Origin: an uncultured Porticoccus sp. | GTDB taxonomy: Bacteria; Pseudomonadota; Gammaproteobacteria; Pseudomonadales; Porticoccaceae | Length of the DNA stretch: 64,000 nucleotides | Direction of reading: 5' to 3' | NCBI RefSeq assembly: GCF_913061305.1 | Contig: NZ_CAJXST010000002.1 | Coordinates: 248,001 to 312,000, forward strand | Part shown: one piece after another, positions 35,577-45,397 of the stretch | How positions within the stretch are numbered: the stretch's first letter is position 1 | Layout of the letters: every line of letters begins with the position of its first letter | Made by a program: the position numbers and the translations under genes | The notes under the pieces: generated by a model | What the model was told of the DNA's origin: nothing | Database searches by the model: none | Seen by the model: only the letters and a program-made list of their open reading frames with translations

Positions 35577-36641
35577 TCAAAAAATGCAATTTCGACCGTT
35601 CTTTTTGGCATCGTATAGCGCTTGATCAGATCGTCTTATGAGCTCTTCATGGTGTTCACCATGACGGTATGAGGCCAGACCGATACTGACTCTCGGTGTA
35701 ATGGTGTGGTTGTTTATTTCAATAGCCGAGCTGCCCAGTGATGCCATGATTTGTTCGGCCGCACTGCGGGCACCCACAAGATCCGTGTTGGGTAATATCA
35801 GCACGAATTCATCTCCGCCGAAGCGAAAGGGAAGATCCGATACACGAAGTACCTGTCTGATGGCTTTCGATGCATGCTTCAATATCTGATCACCACCGAT
35901 ATGCCCGACCTGGTCGTTAACTACCTTGAAGTTGTCAATATCAATCATCATGACTGACAGGTCATAACCATGCCGTTCAGCTCGTTTGGTTTCCTTGGGC
36001 AGCAATTCGTCCAGTGATTTTCGGTTCATGACACCCGTCAGCCCATCATAGAAGGCCATTTTTTCCATTGCCCGGAAATCCAGGGCATTTTTCAGGTAGT
36101 GAGCAAGGCAGCCAATGCTTTGTTCATGAAGGTGCAGATCCTGTTCAGAGAAGCGTTTTTGGCTGGTGATGGTCAATTCACCCAGATAACGTTTTTGTAG
36201 TCGCAAAGTGTAGTGAGCCTGGTGAACCCGCAACGACCCCGACATAAGAGATATCTCATCATCAGGATAAGCATATTCAATGCTGCCCAGACGTTGTTGC
36301 TCGCTCAACCAACCGAAAAAGTGATTGATCAGTGAGCCCACATCAAGTGAGCCCTGAAGCCTCTGGTGAAGCCTCAATTGGTTTCTCTCTGAAATCAGTT
36401 GATGGGGTGGTTGGTCTTGCGGTGAGTGAGCGGCCGGGGACTTCACTGCGTGTTGCGAAGTACTTATGGGTATTACTTTGTCCATAAAACACGTGTGTCC
36501 ATGTCTTTGTAAGCCGGGTGAGATGTGCCTGAAATTCTGACGGATGGGGCGTATCAAACAATCAAAAAAAGTATTATGAGGCATCGCATATTCTTTGACA
36601 AATAAACGGAAAATTGACGGTTTCAGGCCGGCAGCCGTCAT
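35577..36641 (-). CDS. GGDEF domain diguanylate cyclase
   Basis: Up to 354 residues. An N-terminal sensory region of about 190 residues (GAF-like, no membrane segment) is followed by a GGDEF domain with intact FRFGGDEF. The inhibitory I-site RVSD sits five residues before it, so both synthesis and product inhibition of c-di-GMP are expected. The start is uncertain. The ATG at 36641 has GGAAG nearby, while 36584 and 36485 are later alternatives without clear ribosome sites. Confidence 0.9.
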   Translation of the reverse strand: MTAAGLKPSIFRLFVKEYAMPHNTFFDCLIRPIRQNFRHISPGLQRHGHTCFMDKVIPISTSQHAVKSPAAHSPQDQPPHQLISERNQLRLHQRLQGSLDVGSLINHFFGWLSEQQRLGSIEYAYPDDEISLMSGSLRVHQAHYTLRLQKRYLGELTITSQKRFSEQDLHLHEQSIGCLAHYLKNALDFRAMEKMAFYDGLTGVMNRKSLDELLPKETKRAERHGYDLSVMMIDIDNFKVVNDQVGHIGGDQILKHASKAIRQVLRVSDLPFRFGGDEFVLILPNTDLVGARSAAEQIMASLGSSAIEINNHTITPRVSIGLASYRHGEHHEELIRRSDQALYDAKKNGRNCIF

Positions 36642-36724
36642 TATACTTCCGCGCGATGATTTCTTTGATCGCTATGTTGCGCCCTCTATTGTCCCAATGC
36701 GATTGTTGATCCTTTTCGATGACT

Positions 36725-36733
36725 TGCAACCTT
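36725..36733 (-). promoter_or_regulatory. Candidate site AAGGTTGCA upstream of the crbS-like gene
   Basis: Read on the minus strand it is AAGGTTGCA, identical to nine bases upstream of the DUF4212/SSS symporter pair. It lies 86 bp before the sensor gene start. A shared regulator (the CrbR-like protein) is inferred. A 9-mer match alone is weak evidence. Confidence 0.25.
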
Positions 36734-36818
36734 CGGGAAAATCATTGAATCTTCCTTTACCTGTGCATGGGGAGTATCAACGGACAGCATATTTCAGCTG
36801 TCTGGGTGATAGCCAACA

Positions 36819-39800
36819 ATGACCGAACCGGACATCATGATTTCACAACCCACTCTGTTGTTGGTAGCACTTGGCTGTGTGTTGCTCCTGGTGTTGGTGG
36901 CGCTCTGGTCAGAGCGTTACCCCGGCTGGCACAACCGCCTGCATCCGTATATCTATAGCCTGACGCTGGCGGTTTACTGCACCTCCTGGACATTCTTTGG
37001 TGCAGTGGGCACAGCGGCTCACAATACCTGGGCCTATCTGCCCATTTATCTCGGACCCATGCTGGTATTTGTCCTCGGCATGCCCATCCTGCGCAAACTG
37101 GTCAAGGCTGGGGCCAGGCAAAAGACCACTTCTATGGCGGATTTTATCGGTGCCCGCTACGGCAAACGGCAGCTTCTGGCGGCACTGGTCACACTGGTGG
37201 CAGTGGCTGGCTCGATGCCTTACATCTCTCTGCAGCTGCATGCTGTATCCATTGCATGGGATACGCTGGCAGGGCCGATTGCGGCCGGAACAATGGGTGT
37301 CTATCAGCCAGATAACGCGTTTATTACGGCCTGTTTGCTGGCGGTCTTTGCCATGGTGTTCGGCACCCGGCACATTGAGGGACGTGAGCGCAATCGCGGC
37401 ATGATGTCAGCGCTGGCACTCGAATCCATCATCAAACTGTTCGCGTTAATAGTCCTGGCCGTGTTTGCCTTGATGATGGCCGCCGCGGCTGATGGCGACT
37501 CCGTCGCCAGCGGCGAGCCATGGCTTCAGCCCTGGCTGGTCAATCCTGTGGATATGCAGTTTGTCACCATGACGCTGTTATCCATGCTGGCGATTATCTG
37601 CCTGCCGCGACAGTTTCATGTGACGGTCGTAGAATTTCAGAGTGAGCGGGATCTGCGCATGGCCCACTGGCTTTTCCCGCTCTATCTGCTGGCCATCGTT
37701 GCTGTGGTGTTGCCCATCACACTGGTGGCCCAGCAATTGCTCGGGGGTAGCGGCATCTCTCCCGATACCTATGTGCTGAAGCTGGCCATGGCCAGCCACT
37801 CTGACCTGTTGGTCATTTTGGTTTTTGCCGGTGGGTTTTCAGCGGCGACCGGGATGGTGATCGTGGCAACGGTGACGTTGTCCATCATGGTCTCCAACGA
37901 GATTATCCTGCCGCTGCTGTTGCGTTGGCGCAAACAGCACTTTCGTCAGGCAGGATTCCTGGGGCAATATCTGCGCTGGATTCGCCGCGGTTGTATCCTG
38001 ACCATCTTGCTGGCGTCCTGGCTGATGTACCGTTTGATGGGGGCAGACAAGGAGCTGGCCTCAATTGGCCTGGTTTCGTTCGCCTGTTTTGCCCAATTGG
38101 CTCCGGCACTACTGGGCGCTATTTACTGGCGTCGCGGACATGCCCTGGGCGTGTATGCGGGATTGGCTGTCGGCTTTCTGTTCTGGTGGTACTGCCTGTT
38201 GGTGCCGATGATTCTGGGGCCGCAACACCCGGTGATGTCGGCCGGCCCATGGGGACTGTCCTGGTTGCGGCCCGAATCCCTGTTCGGTACCGGTTTTCTC
38301 GACCCGCTGAGTCATGGCGTGTGGTGGAGTCTGTGCAGCAATCTGCTGATCTATATCTCGGTGTCATTGTTCGTCAAACCGGCCGAGCGGGATACGTTCC
38401 AGGCGGATGTGTTCGTCGACGTGCCGCAACCACAACTGTACGGTGACGACGACTTTGAGTTATCCCCTGTTCGGGTGGTGCAATTGCGGCAATTGCTGCA
38501 GTCTTTCATCAGCCGTTCGCAGCATGAAGAACTGTGGCGCAGTTGTGAAGCACGTTTCCATCAACGCCTGCTGGACAATGACCGGGCACCGGTTTTTGCG
38601 GTCAGACGGGTTGAAAAAGCGCTGTCTGCTATCGTGGGGAGTGCGTCGGCACAGAGCATTATCGGTCTGCTGCAGCGTACGGAGCCTCTCCAGTTCAGCG
38701 ATGTGGCGGCGATTGTCGGTGGCACGTCCGAACAGCTTCAGTTTAATCGGGATTTGCTGCAAACCACCGTAGAGACGATTACCCAGGGGGTGTGTGTGGT
38801 GGACGCGGATCTGAAGGTGGTGGCATGGAACCGGCGCTACGAACAGATATTCGATTATCCACCGCGGTTGCTCTATGTGGGCTGCCCGATCAGATCGATT
38901 TACGAATTTAACGCCAGGCGGGGACTTTACCGGGATACCGACACACTGGAACGGCAGGTGGAGCGCCGTCTTGATTTGTTGCGCAGTGGGAGTTCGCACC
39001 GTTTTGAGCGGACCCTGCCGAACGGTACGACCATCCAGGTGGTTGGCAATCCCATGCCTAACGGCGGATTTGCCGCTACGTATACCGATATCAGTGACTA
39101 TAAAAATGTGGTGGTTGCGCTGGAGGAGGCCAAGGCCACCCTGGAGGAGCGCGTCAACCAGCGCACCGCGGATCTGTCTGCATTGAATCATGCGCTGGGA
39201 GAAGAAAACCGGTTGCGGGCGCTGGCGGAGGCAGAGGTTCGCGAGATGCACAGCAGTAAAAGCCGTTTCATGCAGGCCGCCAGCCATGACCTGTTGCAGC
39301 CGATCAGTGCCGCCAAACTTTTCGTTTCCTCAACCCAGCTGCAATTGATGAATACCGATAATCAGCCGCTTCTGGAACAGATGAACCATATCCAGAAATC
39401 CCTGGATACGGCCGAAAAACTGATAGCTACTCTGCGAGAAATAGCCGGTCTTGAGGGCGGCAAATTGCAGCCGGCAATAAAAGCTTTTTGTATCGGTGAA
39501 CTGCTCACTGATTTGGCCGCCGAGTTTGGTGTGCTGGCGGTTGAGAAGGGCATTGCCCTGCATTTTGTGCCCTCCCGGGTCATGGTGGAAAGCGACCCCC
39601 ACCTGCTGCGGCGGATTCTGCAAAACTTTATGAGCAATGCGGTTCATTACACCCGGCGCGGGCGTTTGTTACTCGGTTGCCGCCGGACTGCCCGGGGTTT
39701 GCGTGTAGAGGTCTGGGACACAGGGCCGGGTATTGCCCCGGGTGCCATGGATCGTATTTTTCGTGAGTTTGAACGTCTCAGCCCCGGTGCGACCAGTGTC

Positions 39801-40346
39801 GACAAAGGGCTGGGTCTGGGGCTGACGATCGCCAAAGGCATGGCGGATTTAATGGGGCATGAAATCGGTGTACGATCCAGACCCGGTGAGGGCTCCGTCT
39901 TCAGTATTTTGGTGCCCTACGGCAAAGCGGGCCGCTCAATACTGCCAAAAATGGCGGTATCCATGCAGCAACCGGCGCTGCATGGCGTCCGTGTCCTCTG
40001 CATCGATAACGAAGAGGAAATCCTCAGGGGTATGGAGAGCCTGCTGGGTCAGTGGGGTTGTCGTGTCCTGTCGGCGAGAGGCCCCGACGAGCTGCCACCA
40101 CTCCTGGGTGAGTCTCCCCCGGCGATCTTGCTGGTGGACTATCACCTGGAAGAAAACCTTACCGGGATTGAACTGGTAAGACAGTTGCCGGCCTCCTGGC
40201 AGGCGGCCCCCTGTATTATTATCAGCGCTGACGATTCCGATGACATTAAACACCGGGCAGCAATGGCAGGTTACAGGCTGATATCAAAACCGGTATCCGC
40301 GGATCAGCTGGCGGCATTGATGACGTCACTACTGGGTCAATCCTGA
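36819..40346 (+). CDS. crbS: SLC5-type symporter-fused hybrid histidine kinase, CrbS-like
   Basis: An 1175-residue inner-membrane sensor. Residues 1 to about 500 form a sodium:solute symporter domain (LTLAVYCTSWTFFGAVGTAA). Then come a PAS domain (about 650-760), a coiled coil, a HisKA domain with His823 (AASHDLLQP), a HATPase domain (NFMSNAVHY, WDTGPGI, GLGLGLTIAKG) and a receiver with Asp1107. CrbS-type sensors with a terminal receiver control acetyl-CoA synthetase through a LuxR-type partner in Vibrio and Pseudomonas. Such a partner is encoded at 40984-41649. CbrA is the alternative name class, but its partner would be NtrC-like. Confidence 0.88.
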   Translation: MTEPDIMISQPTLLLVALGCVLLLVLVALWSERYPGWHNRLHPYIYSLTLAVYCTSWTFFGAVGTAAHNTWAYLPIYLGPMLVFVLGMPILRKLVKAGARQKTTSMADFIGARYGKRQLLAALVTLVAVAGSMPYISLQLHAVSIAWDTLAGPIAAGTMGVYQPDNAFITACLLAVFAMVFGTRHIEGRERNRGMMSALALESIIKLFALIVLAVFALMMAAAADGDSVASGEPWLQPWLVNPVDMQFVTMTLLSMLAIICLPRQFHVTVVEFQSERDLRMAHWLFPLYLLAIVAVVLPITLVAQQLLGGSGISPDTYVLKLAMASHSDLLVILVFAGGFSAATGMVIVATVTLSIMVSNEIILPLLLRWRKQHFRQAGFLGQYLRWIRRGCILTILLASWLMYRLMGADKELASIGLVSFACFAQLAPALLGAIYWRRGHALGVYAGLAVGFLFWWYCLLVPMILGPQHPVMSAGPWGLSWLRPESLFGTGFLDPLSHGVWWSLCSNLLIYISVSLFVKPAERDTFQADVFVDVPQPQLYGDDDFELSPVRVVQLRQLLQSFISRSQHEELWRSCEARFHQRLLDNDRAPVFAVRRVEKALSAIVGSASAQSIIGLLQRTEPLQFSDVAAIVGGTSEQLQFNRDLLQTTVETITQGVCVVDADLKVVAWNRRYEQIFDYPPRLLYVGCPIRSIYEFNARRGLYRDTDTLERQVERRLDLLRSGSSHRFERTLPNGTTIQVVGNPMPNGGFAATYTDISDYKNVVVALEEAKATLEERVNQRTADLSALNHALGEENRLRALAEAEVREMHSSKSRFMQAASHDLLQPISAAKLFVSSTQLQLMNTDNQPLLEQMNHIQKSLDTAEKLIATLREIAGLEGGKLQPAIKAFCIGELLTDLAAEFGVLAVEKGIALHFVPSRVMVESDPHLLRRILQNFMSNAVHYTRRGRLLLGCRRTARGLRVEVWDTGPGIAPGAMDRIFREFERLSPGATSVDKGLGLGLTIAKGMADLMGHEIGVRSRPGEGSVFSILVPYGKAGRSILPKMAVSMQQPALHGVRVLCIDNEEEILRGMESLLGQWGCRVLSARGPDELPPLLGESPPAILLVDYHLEENLTGIELVRQLPASWQAAPCIIISADDSDDIKHRAAMAGYRLISKPVSADQLAALMTSLLGQS

Positions 40347-40442
40347 ACACAGAAGTTGCCTTGCCGGGTGGCCAGACCACTTTTCTCGAGCGGTGAGTGC
40401 CGCTAGACTGGTCGCCCGAAATATCAGCCAACAGGATCTATT

Positions 40443-40928
40443 ATGCCGACCTTCGATATTGTCTCAGAAGTGGATCAGGTAGAAATTCGTCACGCCACTG
40501 AAAATACGCAACGTGAGCTGGCCACCCGCTTTGATTTTCGCGGGGTTGAATCCAGTGTGACGCTACAGGACGAGGTGGTTACACTGACTGCCGAATCAGA
40601 TTTTCAGTGCCGGCAACTGTTGGACATGCTGAGCAAGAATCTGGTGAAACGCAATGTGGATCCCTATGTCATCGATGTGGATGAGGAGGCAGTTCACAGC
40701 GGCAAAACGTTCTCACTGCAGGTGCGGTTCAAACAGGGTATTGACCAGCCGATGGCGAAGAAAATCATCAAGTTGGTGAAAGAGGCCAAAGTAAAGGTAC
40801 AGACGGCGATTCAGGGCGACAAACTGCGGGTTACCGGTAAGAAGCGCGACGATCTGCAGGAAACCATTGCCCTGGTTAAAGGAGCCGATCTTGGCCAGCC
40901 ATTCCAGTTCGAGAATTTCAGAGACTGA
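40443..40928 (+). CDS. yajQ: YajQ family nucleotide-binding protein
   Basis: A 161-residue protein with two ferredoxin-like halves. [18 protein letters not shown] and [13 protein letters not shown] are diagnostic. In Xanthomonas the homologue binds c-di-GMP and works with a LysR regulator. Elsewhere it binds tRNA or nucleotides. The ribosome site AGGA is clear. It separates the CrbS and CrbR genes and is convergent with the latter. Confidence 0.95.
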   Translation: MPTFDIVSEVDQVEIRHATENTQRELATRFDFRGVESSVTLQDEVVTLTAESDFQCRQLLDMLSKNLVKRNVDPYVIDVDEEAVHSGKTFSLQVRFKQGIDQPMAKKIIKLVKEAKVKVQTAIQGDKLRVTGKKRDDLQETIALVKGADLGQPFQFENFRD

Positions 40929-40983
40929 ATCCTGGCGCACTGTTCCAGTGCTGGGCGGATTTTCGATACCGAACCAAGGCTGA

Positions 40984-41649
40984 CTAGTTTTCCTCTGAGT
41001 CCGTTGATTCCTCGAGGTTGAGCTTGCCAATGGCCAGTACCGCCTGGGTTCTCGACCGCACACCCAGTTTCCTGAAGATAGCCGTCATATGGGCCTTGAT
41101 GGTTGCTTCCGTGACATCCAGTTCATAGGCAATCTGCTTGTTCAGCAGACCCTCGGCCAGCATGGTCAGCACAAGATATTGCTGGGGTGTCAGCGAGGCG
41201 ATCCCCGCCATCAATTGTTGTTCACTCTGGCTCAGGGGCAGGCATCCCCTCGATCCCGCCTGTGCCGGCGGTAGCCAGATGTTGCCTTGCAGGACGGTCT
41301 GAATCGCTTCCAGAATGGTCGTGACGCCGGACGACTTTGGCAGAAACCCCCTGGCGCCAAATTCCACAGCACGCTGGATGATGTCTGTCTTTTCATTGGC
41401 AGACACCACCAGCACCGGCAGCTTGCCACAATGCCCCTGCACATAGGCCAGTGCACTGAACCCGTGGGCGCCGGGCATGTGCAGATCCAGTAAGACCAAA
41501 TCCGTATCGGGATGATCGCCTAACTTGATTTGCAGGCTGGCCATATCCTGTGCTTCGACGACTTCCTGTTCTCCACCCATGGTTTGCAGCACCTGGGAAA
41601 TGGCATTTCTGAAGAGAGGGTGGTCGTCGGCAACAATAAATTTCGACAT
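40984..41649 (-). CDS. crbR: LuxR-type response regulator, CrbR-like
   Basis: A 221-residue protein. The receiver has the acidic pair in FIVADDHPLFRNA, phosphoacceptor Asp55 (VLLDLHMPG) and a Lys in FLPKSSG. The C-terminal LuxR/GerE helix-turn-helix (LTPQQYLVLTMLAEGLLNKQIAYEL) binds DNA. It fits the CrbR partner of the SLC5 hybrid kinase and is divergent from a DcaP-like porin. In Vibrio CrbR activates acs. Here acs, the symporter pair and the porin are the likely targets (inference). Confidence 0.88.
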   Translation of the reverse strand: MSKFIVADDHPLFRNAISQVLQTMGGEQEVVEAQDMASLQIKLGDHPDTDLVLLDLHMPGAHGFSALAYVQGHCGKLPVLVVSANEKTDIIQRAVEFGARGFLPKSSGVTTILEAIQTVLQGNIWLPPAQAGSRGCLPLSQSEQQLMAGIASLTPQQYLVLTMLAEGLLNKQIAYELDVTEATIKAHMTAIFRKLGVRSRTQAVLAIGKLNLEESTDSEEN

Positions 41650-41782
41650 TATTTTTGTGCTTCAGCAGGTATTTCTTTTTGATGGTAATGCGCGCGCTGT
41701 TCAGTGGCAAGGTTTTCATTTTTCGCTAAAAAACGTTTTATCCCACCAATTTCATTAGACATTGGTCTTAAATTTCCTGCCG

Positions 41783-41796
41783 AATCGACCTTGGTC
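41783..41796 (-). promoter_or_regulatory. Candidate CrbR-type site upstream of the porin
   Basis: AATCGACCTTGGTC contains a near-palindrome (CGACC-TT-GGTCG). A related GACATTGGTC lies at 41758-41767, 29 bp upstream. On the minus strand it reads AAGGTCGATT, close to AAGGTCGAAT upstream of acs. It lies 67 bp before the porin start, between divergent crbR and the porin gene. Its function is inferred. Confidence 0.3.
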
Positions 41797-41862
41797 GGAT
41801 ACCCAAAAAAATGTGTCGGCGTTACACCTGTCACCGTTACAGGTTTTTTGGGAGAAAGGGTG

Positions 41863-43182
41863 ATGGTTAACAGAAAAAAAATGGCCACCGTTTCAGGTGT
41901 CATCTTGCCGATGCTGGTTTTTTCGGGACAGCTCTGGGCAAATGCCACCAATGAGGAGCTGGCGGCCAGGGTGGAGCAACTGGAGTCCCTGGTGACGCAA
42001 CTACAGCAGTTGGTTACGGAGCAGGGTGAGCAGCAGCAGGAAATGGCCACGACGGTCAGCAAGAAAGTCGATGCGCCGTTGTCCGGCACCAAATTCAGTT
42101 ACGGCGGTTATGTGAAGTTCGATGCCATGAGCAGCAGCTTCTCCGATGGGGAGCGCGCTACGGCTTCTATCGGTGACGATATTCTGGTGCCGTCGACCAT
42201 CCCGGTGGATGGCAAAGGCGGTGCCAGCCGTTTCGACAGTTCGGCAAAGACCTCGAGGTTCTGGTTCAAAACCACCACGCCCACCGATATGGGTGATGTG
42301 CGAACCCATATCGAAATGGATTTGCTGACATTCGATGGTGACGAGCGGATCACCAATGCCAATCACTCCAGGATTCGGCACGCCTATCTGGCCTGGGATT
42401 ACCGCGATAACGCATCACTGTTGTTTGGCCAGACCTGGAGTACGTTCATGAACGTGAATGTGCTGCCGGAAACGGTCGACTTCATTGGCCCCACCTCCGG
42501 GGTCATCTTCAACCGCCAGGCCCAGGCCCGCTGGAGCTACCGGTTTGAACGGGGTGGTGCCTTCCATGTGGCGCTGGAGAATCCCTCCAGTGGTGCGATC
42601 GATGGTGGTGGCGGTATCGAGAGCAGCAATTTCGATGACAACAGCCTGCCCGATCTGGCACTGCGTTATGACGGCATAGCGGGCAATCTCAGCTACAGCC
42701 TGGCTGCCATTGGTCGACAGATCAGTTATGACACCGGCACCCAGGACGAGGATGCCTATGGCCTCGGCCTGAGTCTGTCGGGCAAATACCAGTTCAGCAA
42801 TGGGGATGATCTGAAGGTTCAACTCAACCACGGTCACCTCGGCCGCTATATTGCCCTGCAGGCATTCCGCGATGCCGCTGTTGAAGCCGACGGCGATCTG
42901 GATCTGCTGGACGTCACCGGTGGTTTTATTGCCTACCGACACTTCTGGTCACCCAGATGGCGCAGCACGCTCTCCTATGCCATGACAAGGGCAGACAATG
43001 CCAGTGATGTGGCCACTACCAATACCGAAGAGGTCAGTAACTACGGGCTTAACCTGTTCTATTCCCCCACCGACAAACTGTCGTTCGGGATGGAGTACAT
43101 CAAGGCGAAGCGGGAGCTGGAAAATGGCAATGATGGCGACCTGAAACGCCTGCAGTTTACCGGCAAGTACGTGTTCGAGTAG
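41863..43182 (+). CDS. DcaP-like outer-membrane porin
   Basis: 439 residues from the ATG at 41863, which has GGGAG and AAGG just upstream. Residues 1-26 are a signal peptide (cleavage after WANA). A short coiled coil follows (AARVEQLESLVTQLQQLV), as in DcaP trimeric porins. Then comes a beta-barrel (FSYGGYVKFDAMSSSF to the C-terminal GKYVFE, ending in an aromatic-containing last strand). DcaP porins admit small dicarboxylates or related anions. Next to the acetate symporter, it may pass short organic acids (inference). Confidence 0.87.
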   Translation: MVNRKKMATVSGVILPMLVFSGQLWANATNEELAARVEQLESLVTQLQQLVTEQGEQQQEMATTVSKKVDAPLSGTKFSYGGYVKFDAMSSSFSDGERATASIGDDILVPSTIPVDGKGGASRFDSSAKTSRFWFKTTTPTDMGDVRTHIEMDLLTFDGDERITNANHSRIRHAYLAWDYRDNASLLFGQTWSTFMNVNVLPETVDFIGPTSGVIFNRQAQARWSYRFERGGAFHVALENPSSGAIDGGGGIESSNFDDNSLPDLALRYDGIAGNLSYSLAAIGRQISYDTGTQDEDAYGLGLSLSGKYQFSNGDDLKVQLNHGHLGRYIALQAFRDAAVEADGDLDLLDVTGGFIAYRHFWSPRWRSTLSYAMTRADNASDVATTNTEEVSNYGLNLFYSPTDKLSFGMEYIKAKRELENGNDGDLKRLQFTGKYVFE

Positions 43183-43212
43183 CCCGATAACGGGAGGTTT
43201 GTTGTCGGCTTA

Positions 43213-43226
43213 GACCAAGGTTGCAG
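43213..43226 (+). promoter_or_regulatory. Candidate CrbR-type site upstream of the symporter pair
   Basis: GACCAAGGTTGCAG, 77 bp before the DUF4212 gene. It shares AAGGTTGCA with a site upstream of crbS and the GACCAAGGT half of the porin site. Regulation is inferred from neighbourhood only. Confidence 0.3.
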
Positions 43227-43302
43227 AGACACAGCGGCACGACGGGATTAACTTGGCAGTGTCCGCTATTAAAAAATAAACAACGGGAGTGGAGGAAAGT
43301 TT

Positions 43303-43575
43303 ATGAGCTTCGAAACTAATGAACATGCTCAGGCATATTGGAAGGAGAACCTGCGGTTGCTGATAACGCTGCTGGTGATCTGGTTCACCGTTTCATTCGG
43401 GTTTGGCATTCTGTTGGTCGAGCAGCTGAATAACATCCAGTTATTCGGTTTCAAGCTCGGTTTCTGGTTTGCCCAACAGGGTTCCATCTATGTATTTGTG
43501 GTGCTGATCTTCGTCTACGTGCTGAAGATGCGAGCACTGGACCGCAAGTACAACGTTCAAGAAGACGCAGAGTAG
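43303..43575 (+). CDS. DUF4212 small subunit of sodium:solute symporter
   Basis: A 90-residue protein with two transmembrane helices (LLITLLVIWFTVSFGFGILLV and a second around IYVFVVLIFVYVLKM) and a charged C-terminus. DUF4212 proteins are found immediately before SSS-family symporters and are thought to be their small partner. The symporter gene begins 10 bp after its stop. The ribosome site (GGAGG) is strong. Confidence 0.93.
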   Translation: MSFETNEHAQAYWKENLRLLITLLVIWFTVSFGFGILLVEQLNNIQLFGFKLGFWFAQQGSIYVFVVLIFVYVLKMRALDRKYNVQEDAE

Positions 43576-43585
43576 GGGCATCGGT

Positions 43586-45292
43586 ATGGGCATTCAAACC
43601 TGGACATTTTTACTGGTGGGTCTCAGTTTCGCGTTGTATATCGGTATTGCGATCTGGGCCAGAGCGGGTTCCACCAAGGAGTTTTACATTGCAGGGGGTG
43701 GGGTTCCCCCGGTGGCCAATGGTATGGCCACGGCAGCGGACTGGATGTCTGCGGCATCCTTTATCTCCATGGCGGGGTTGATCTCGTTTATCGGCTATGA
43801 CGGCAGTGTCTATCTGATGGGGTGGACGGGGGGCTACGTACTGTTGGCACTTTGTCTGGCCCCTTACCTGAGAAAATTCGGCAAGTTTACTGTGCCGGAT
43901 TTTATCGGTGACCGTTATTACTCCCAAACCGCACGAACGGTGGCCGTTATCTGCGCGATCTTTGTCTCGTTCACCTACGTGGCGGGACAAATGCGTGGCG
44001 TCGGTGTGGTCTTCTCGCGGTTTCTCGAAGTGGATATCGTTACCGGTGTCCTGCTGGGGATGTGCGTGGTCTTTTTTTACGCCGTGCTCGGTGGCATGAA
44101 AGGTATTACCTATACCCAGGTGGCCCAGTACTGTGTGCTGATTTTCGCCTACCTGGTCCCCGCCATTTTTATCTCCGTGATGATGACGGGAAACCCTGTG
44201 CCCCAGTTGGGTTTTGGCGGCACGCTTGCCGATGGGTCGGGCGTCTATCTGATGGACAAACTGAATGGCCTATCGACGGAGCTCGGTTTCAATGAGTACA
44301 CCTCGGGGACCAAGAGCACGATTGATGTGTTCTTTATTACCTTTGCCCTGATGGTGGGTACCGCCGGTCTGCCGCATGTCATCGTACGTTTCTTCACGGT
44401 GCCGAAAGTCTCGGATGCCCGTCTTTCCGCGGGCTGGGCGCTGGTCTTCATCGCCATCCTGTACACTACCGCACCGGCTATTGCCTCTTTCGCACGCGTC
44501 AACATGATCGAGACTATTAATGGTCCGGAAGGTCAGGGTGTTCCCTATGAACAGGCTCCCGGGTGGATCACAAACTGGGAGCGAACCGGGCTGATAGGCT
44601 GGGAAGATAAAAACGACGATGGGCGGATGTTCTATGCGGGTGATGAGCGCAACGAAATGGCGATCGACCGCGACATTATCGTCATGGCGAATCCCGAAAT
44701 TGCCAAACTGCCGGCCTGGGTGATCGCGCTGGTGGCTGCGGGTGGTGTGGCTGCGGCCCTGTCGACCTCTGCAGGCTTGCTGCTGGTAATTTCCACCTCC
44801 ATCTCCCATGACCTGCTGAAACGAAACCTGATGCCCAATATCACTGATAAGCAGGAACTGCTCTATGCCCGGATTGCTGCCGCCTGCGGAATTGCCGTGG
44901 CCGCCTACCTGGGTATTAATCCGCCGGGCTTTGTGGCGGAGGTGGTGGCGTTTGCCTTCGGCCTTGCCGCATCCAGTTTCTTCCCGGCCATTATTCTGGG
45001 TATTTTCTACAAGAAGATGAACAAGGAAGGGGCCATTGCCGGCATGCTGACAGGTATTACTTTTACGGCGTCTTATATTGTTTATTTCAAGTTCATTAAT
45101 CCGGCAGCGAATACACCGGACAACTGGTGGTTGGGGGTCTCCCCGGAAGGTATCGGTACGTTGGGCATGATCTTCAACTTTGTGGTGGCCTTTATCGTAT
45201 TGAAGTTGACCAAAGAAGCGCCGGACCATATCAAGGAACTGGTGGAAAGCCTGCGTTATCCAAAGGGCGCAGGGCAGGCACAGGATCACTAG
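43586..45292 (+). CDS. Sodium:solute symporter, acetate-permease-like
   Basis: A 568-residue polytopic SSS/SLC5 protein of the subfamily that pairs with DUF4212. It has the SSS signature regions (FYIAGGGVPPVANGMATAAD and the later SAGLLLVISTSISHDLLK). It has an unusual acidic extramembrane loop of about 60 residues (LIGWEDKNDDGRMFYAGDE). The closest characterised relatives are ActP acetate/glycolate permeases. With crbSR, acs and ackA in the window, acetate or another short acid is the likely substrate (inference). A terminator follows. Confidence 0.92.
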   Translation: MGIQTWTFLLVGLSFALYIGIAIWARAGSTKEFYIAGGGVPPVANGMATAADWMSAASFISMAGLISFIGYDGSVYLMGWTGGYVLLALCLAPYLRKFGKFTVPDFIGDRYYSQTARTVAVICAIFVSFTYVAGQMRGVGVVFSRFLEVDIVTGVLLGMCVVFFYAVLGGMKGITYTQVAQYCVLIFAYLVPAIFISVMMTGNPVPQLGFGGTLADGSGVYLMDKLNGLSTELGFNEYTSGTKSTIDVFFITFALMVGTAGLPHVIVRFFTVPKVSDARLSAGWALVFIAILYTTAPAIASFARVNMIETINGPEGQGVPYEQAPGWITNWERTGLIGWEDKNDDGRMFYAGDERNEMAIDRDIIVMANPEIAKLPAWVIALVAAGGVAAALSTSAGLLLVISTSISHDLLKRNLMPNITDKQELLYARIAAACGIAVAAYLGINPPGFVAEVVAFAFGLAASSFFPAIILGIFYKKMNKEGAIAGMLTGITFTASYIVYFKFINPAANTPDNWWLGVSPEGIGTLGMIFNFVVAFIVLKLTKEAPDHIKELVESLRYPKGAGQAQDH

Positions 45293-45311
45293 ATGTTATT
45301 TTCCCCCTTTG

Positions 45312-45336
45312 GGCCGCTCCTAGAGCGGCCTTTTTT
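45312..45336 (+). terminator. Terminator after the symporter gene
   Basis: GGCCGCTC and GAGCGGCC form an 8-bp stem with a 3-nt loop, followed by TTTTTT. It lies 20 bp past the stop codon. Confidence 0.9.
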
Positions 45337-45342
45337 ATCGCC

Positions 45343-45374
45343 CAATAAAAAACCCACCGGGCTGCCCCGGTGGG
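45343..45374 (-). terminator. Terminator after the TM-helix-repeat channel gene
   Basis: On the minus strand CCCACCGGG and CCCGGTGGG form a 9-bp stem around a 4-nt loop, followed by TTTTTTATT. It ends the minus-strand channel gene, which stops at 45398. Confidence 0.9.
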
Positions 45375-45397
45375 TGATTGCAGAACGGGTCAGGCCG

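Noticed and set aside
44270-45289. A 339-codon antisense frame over the symporter gene
   Set aside because: Same antisense artefact in high-GC third-position sequence, and the symporter frame is clearly the coding one.
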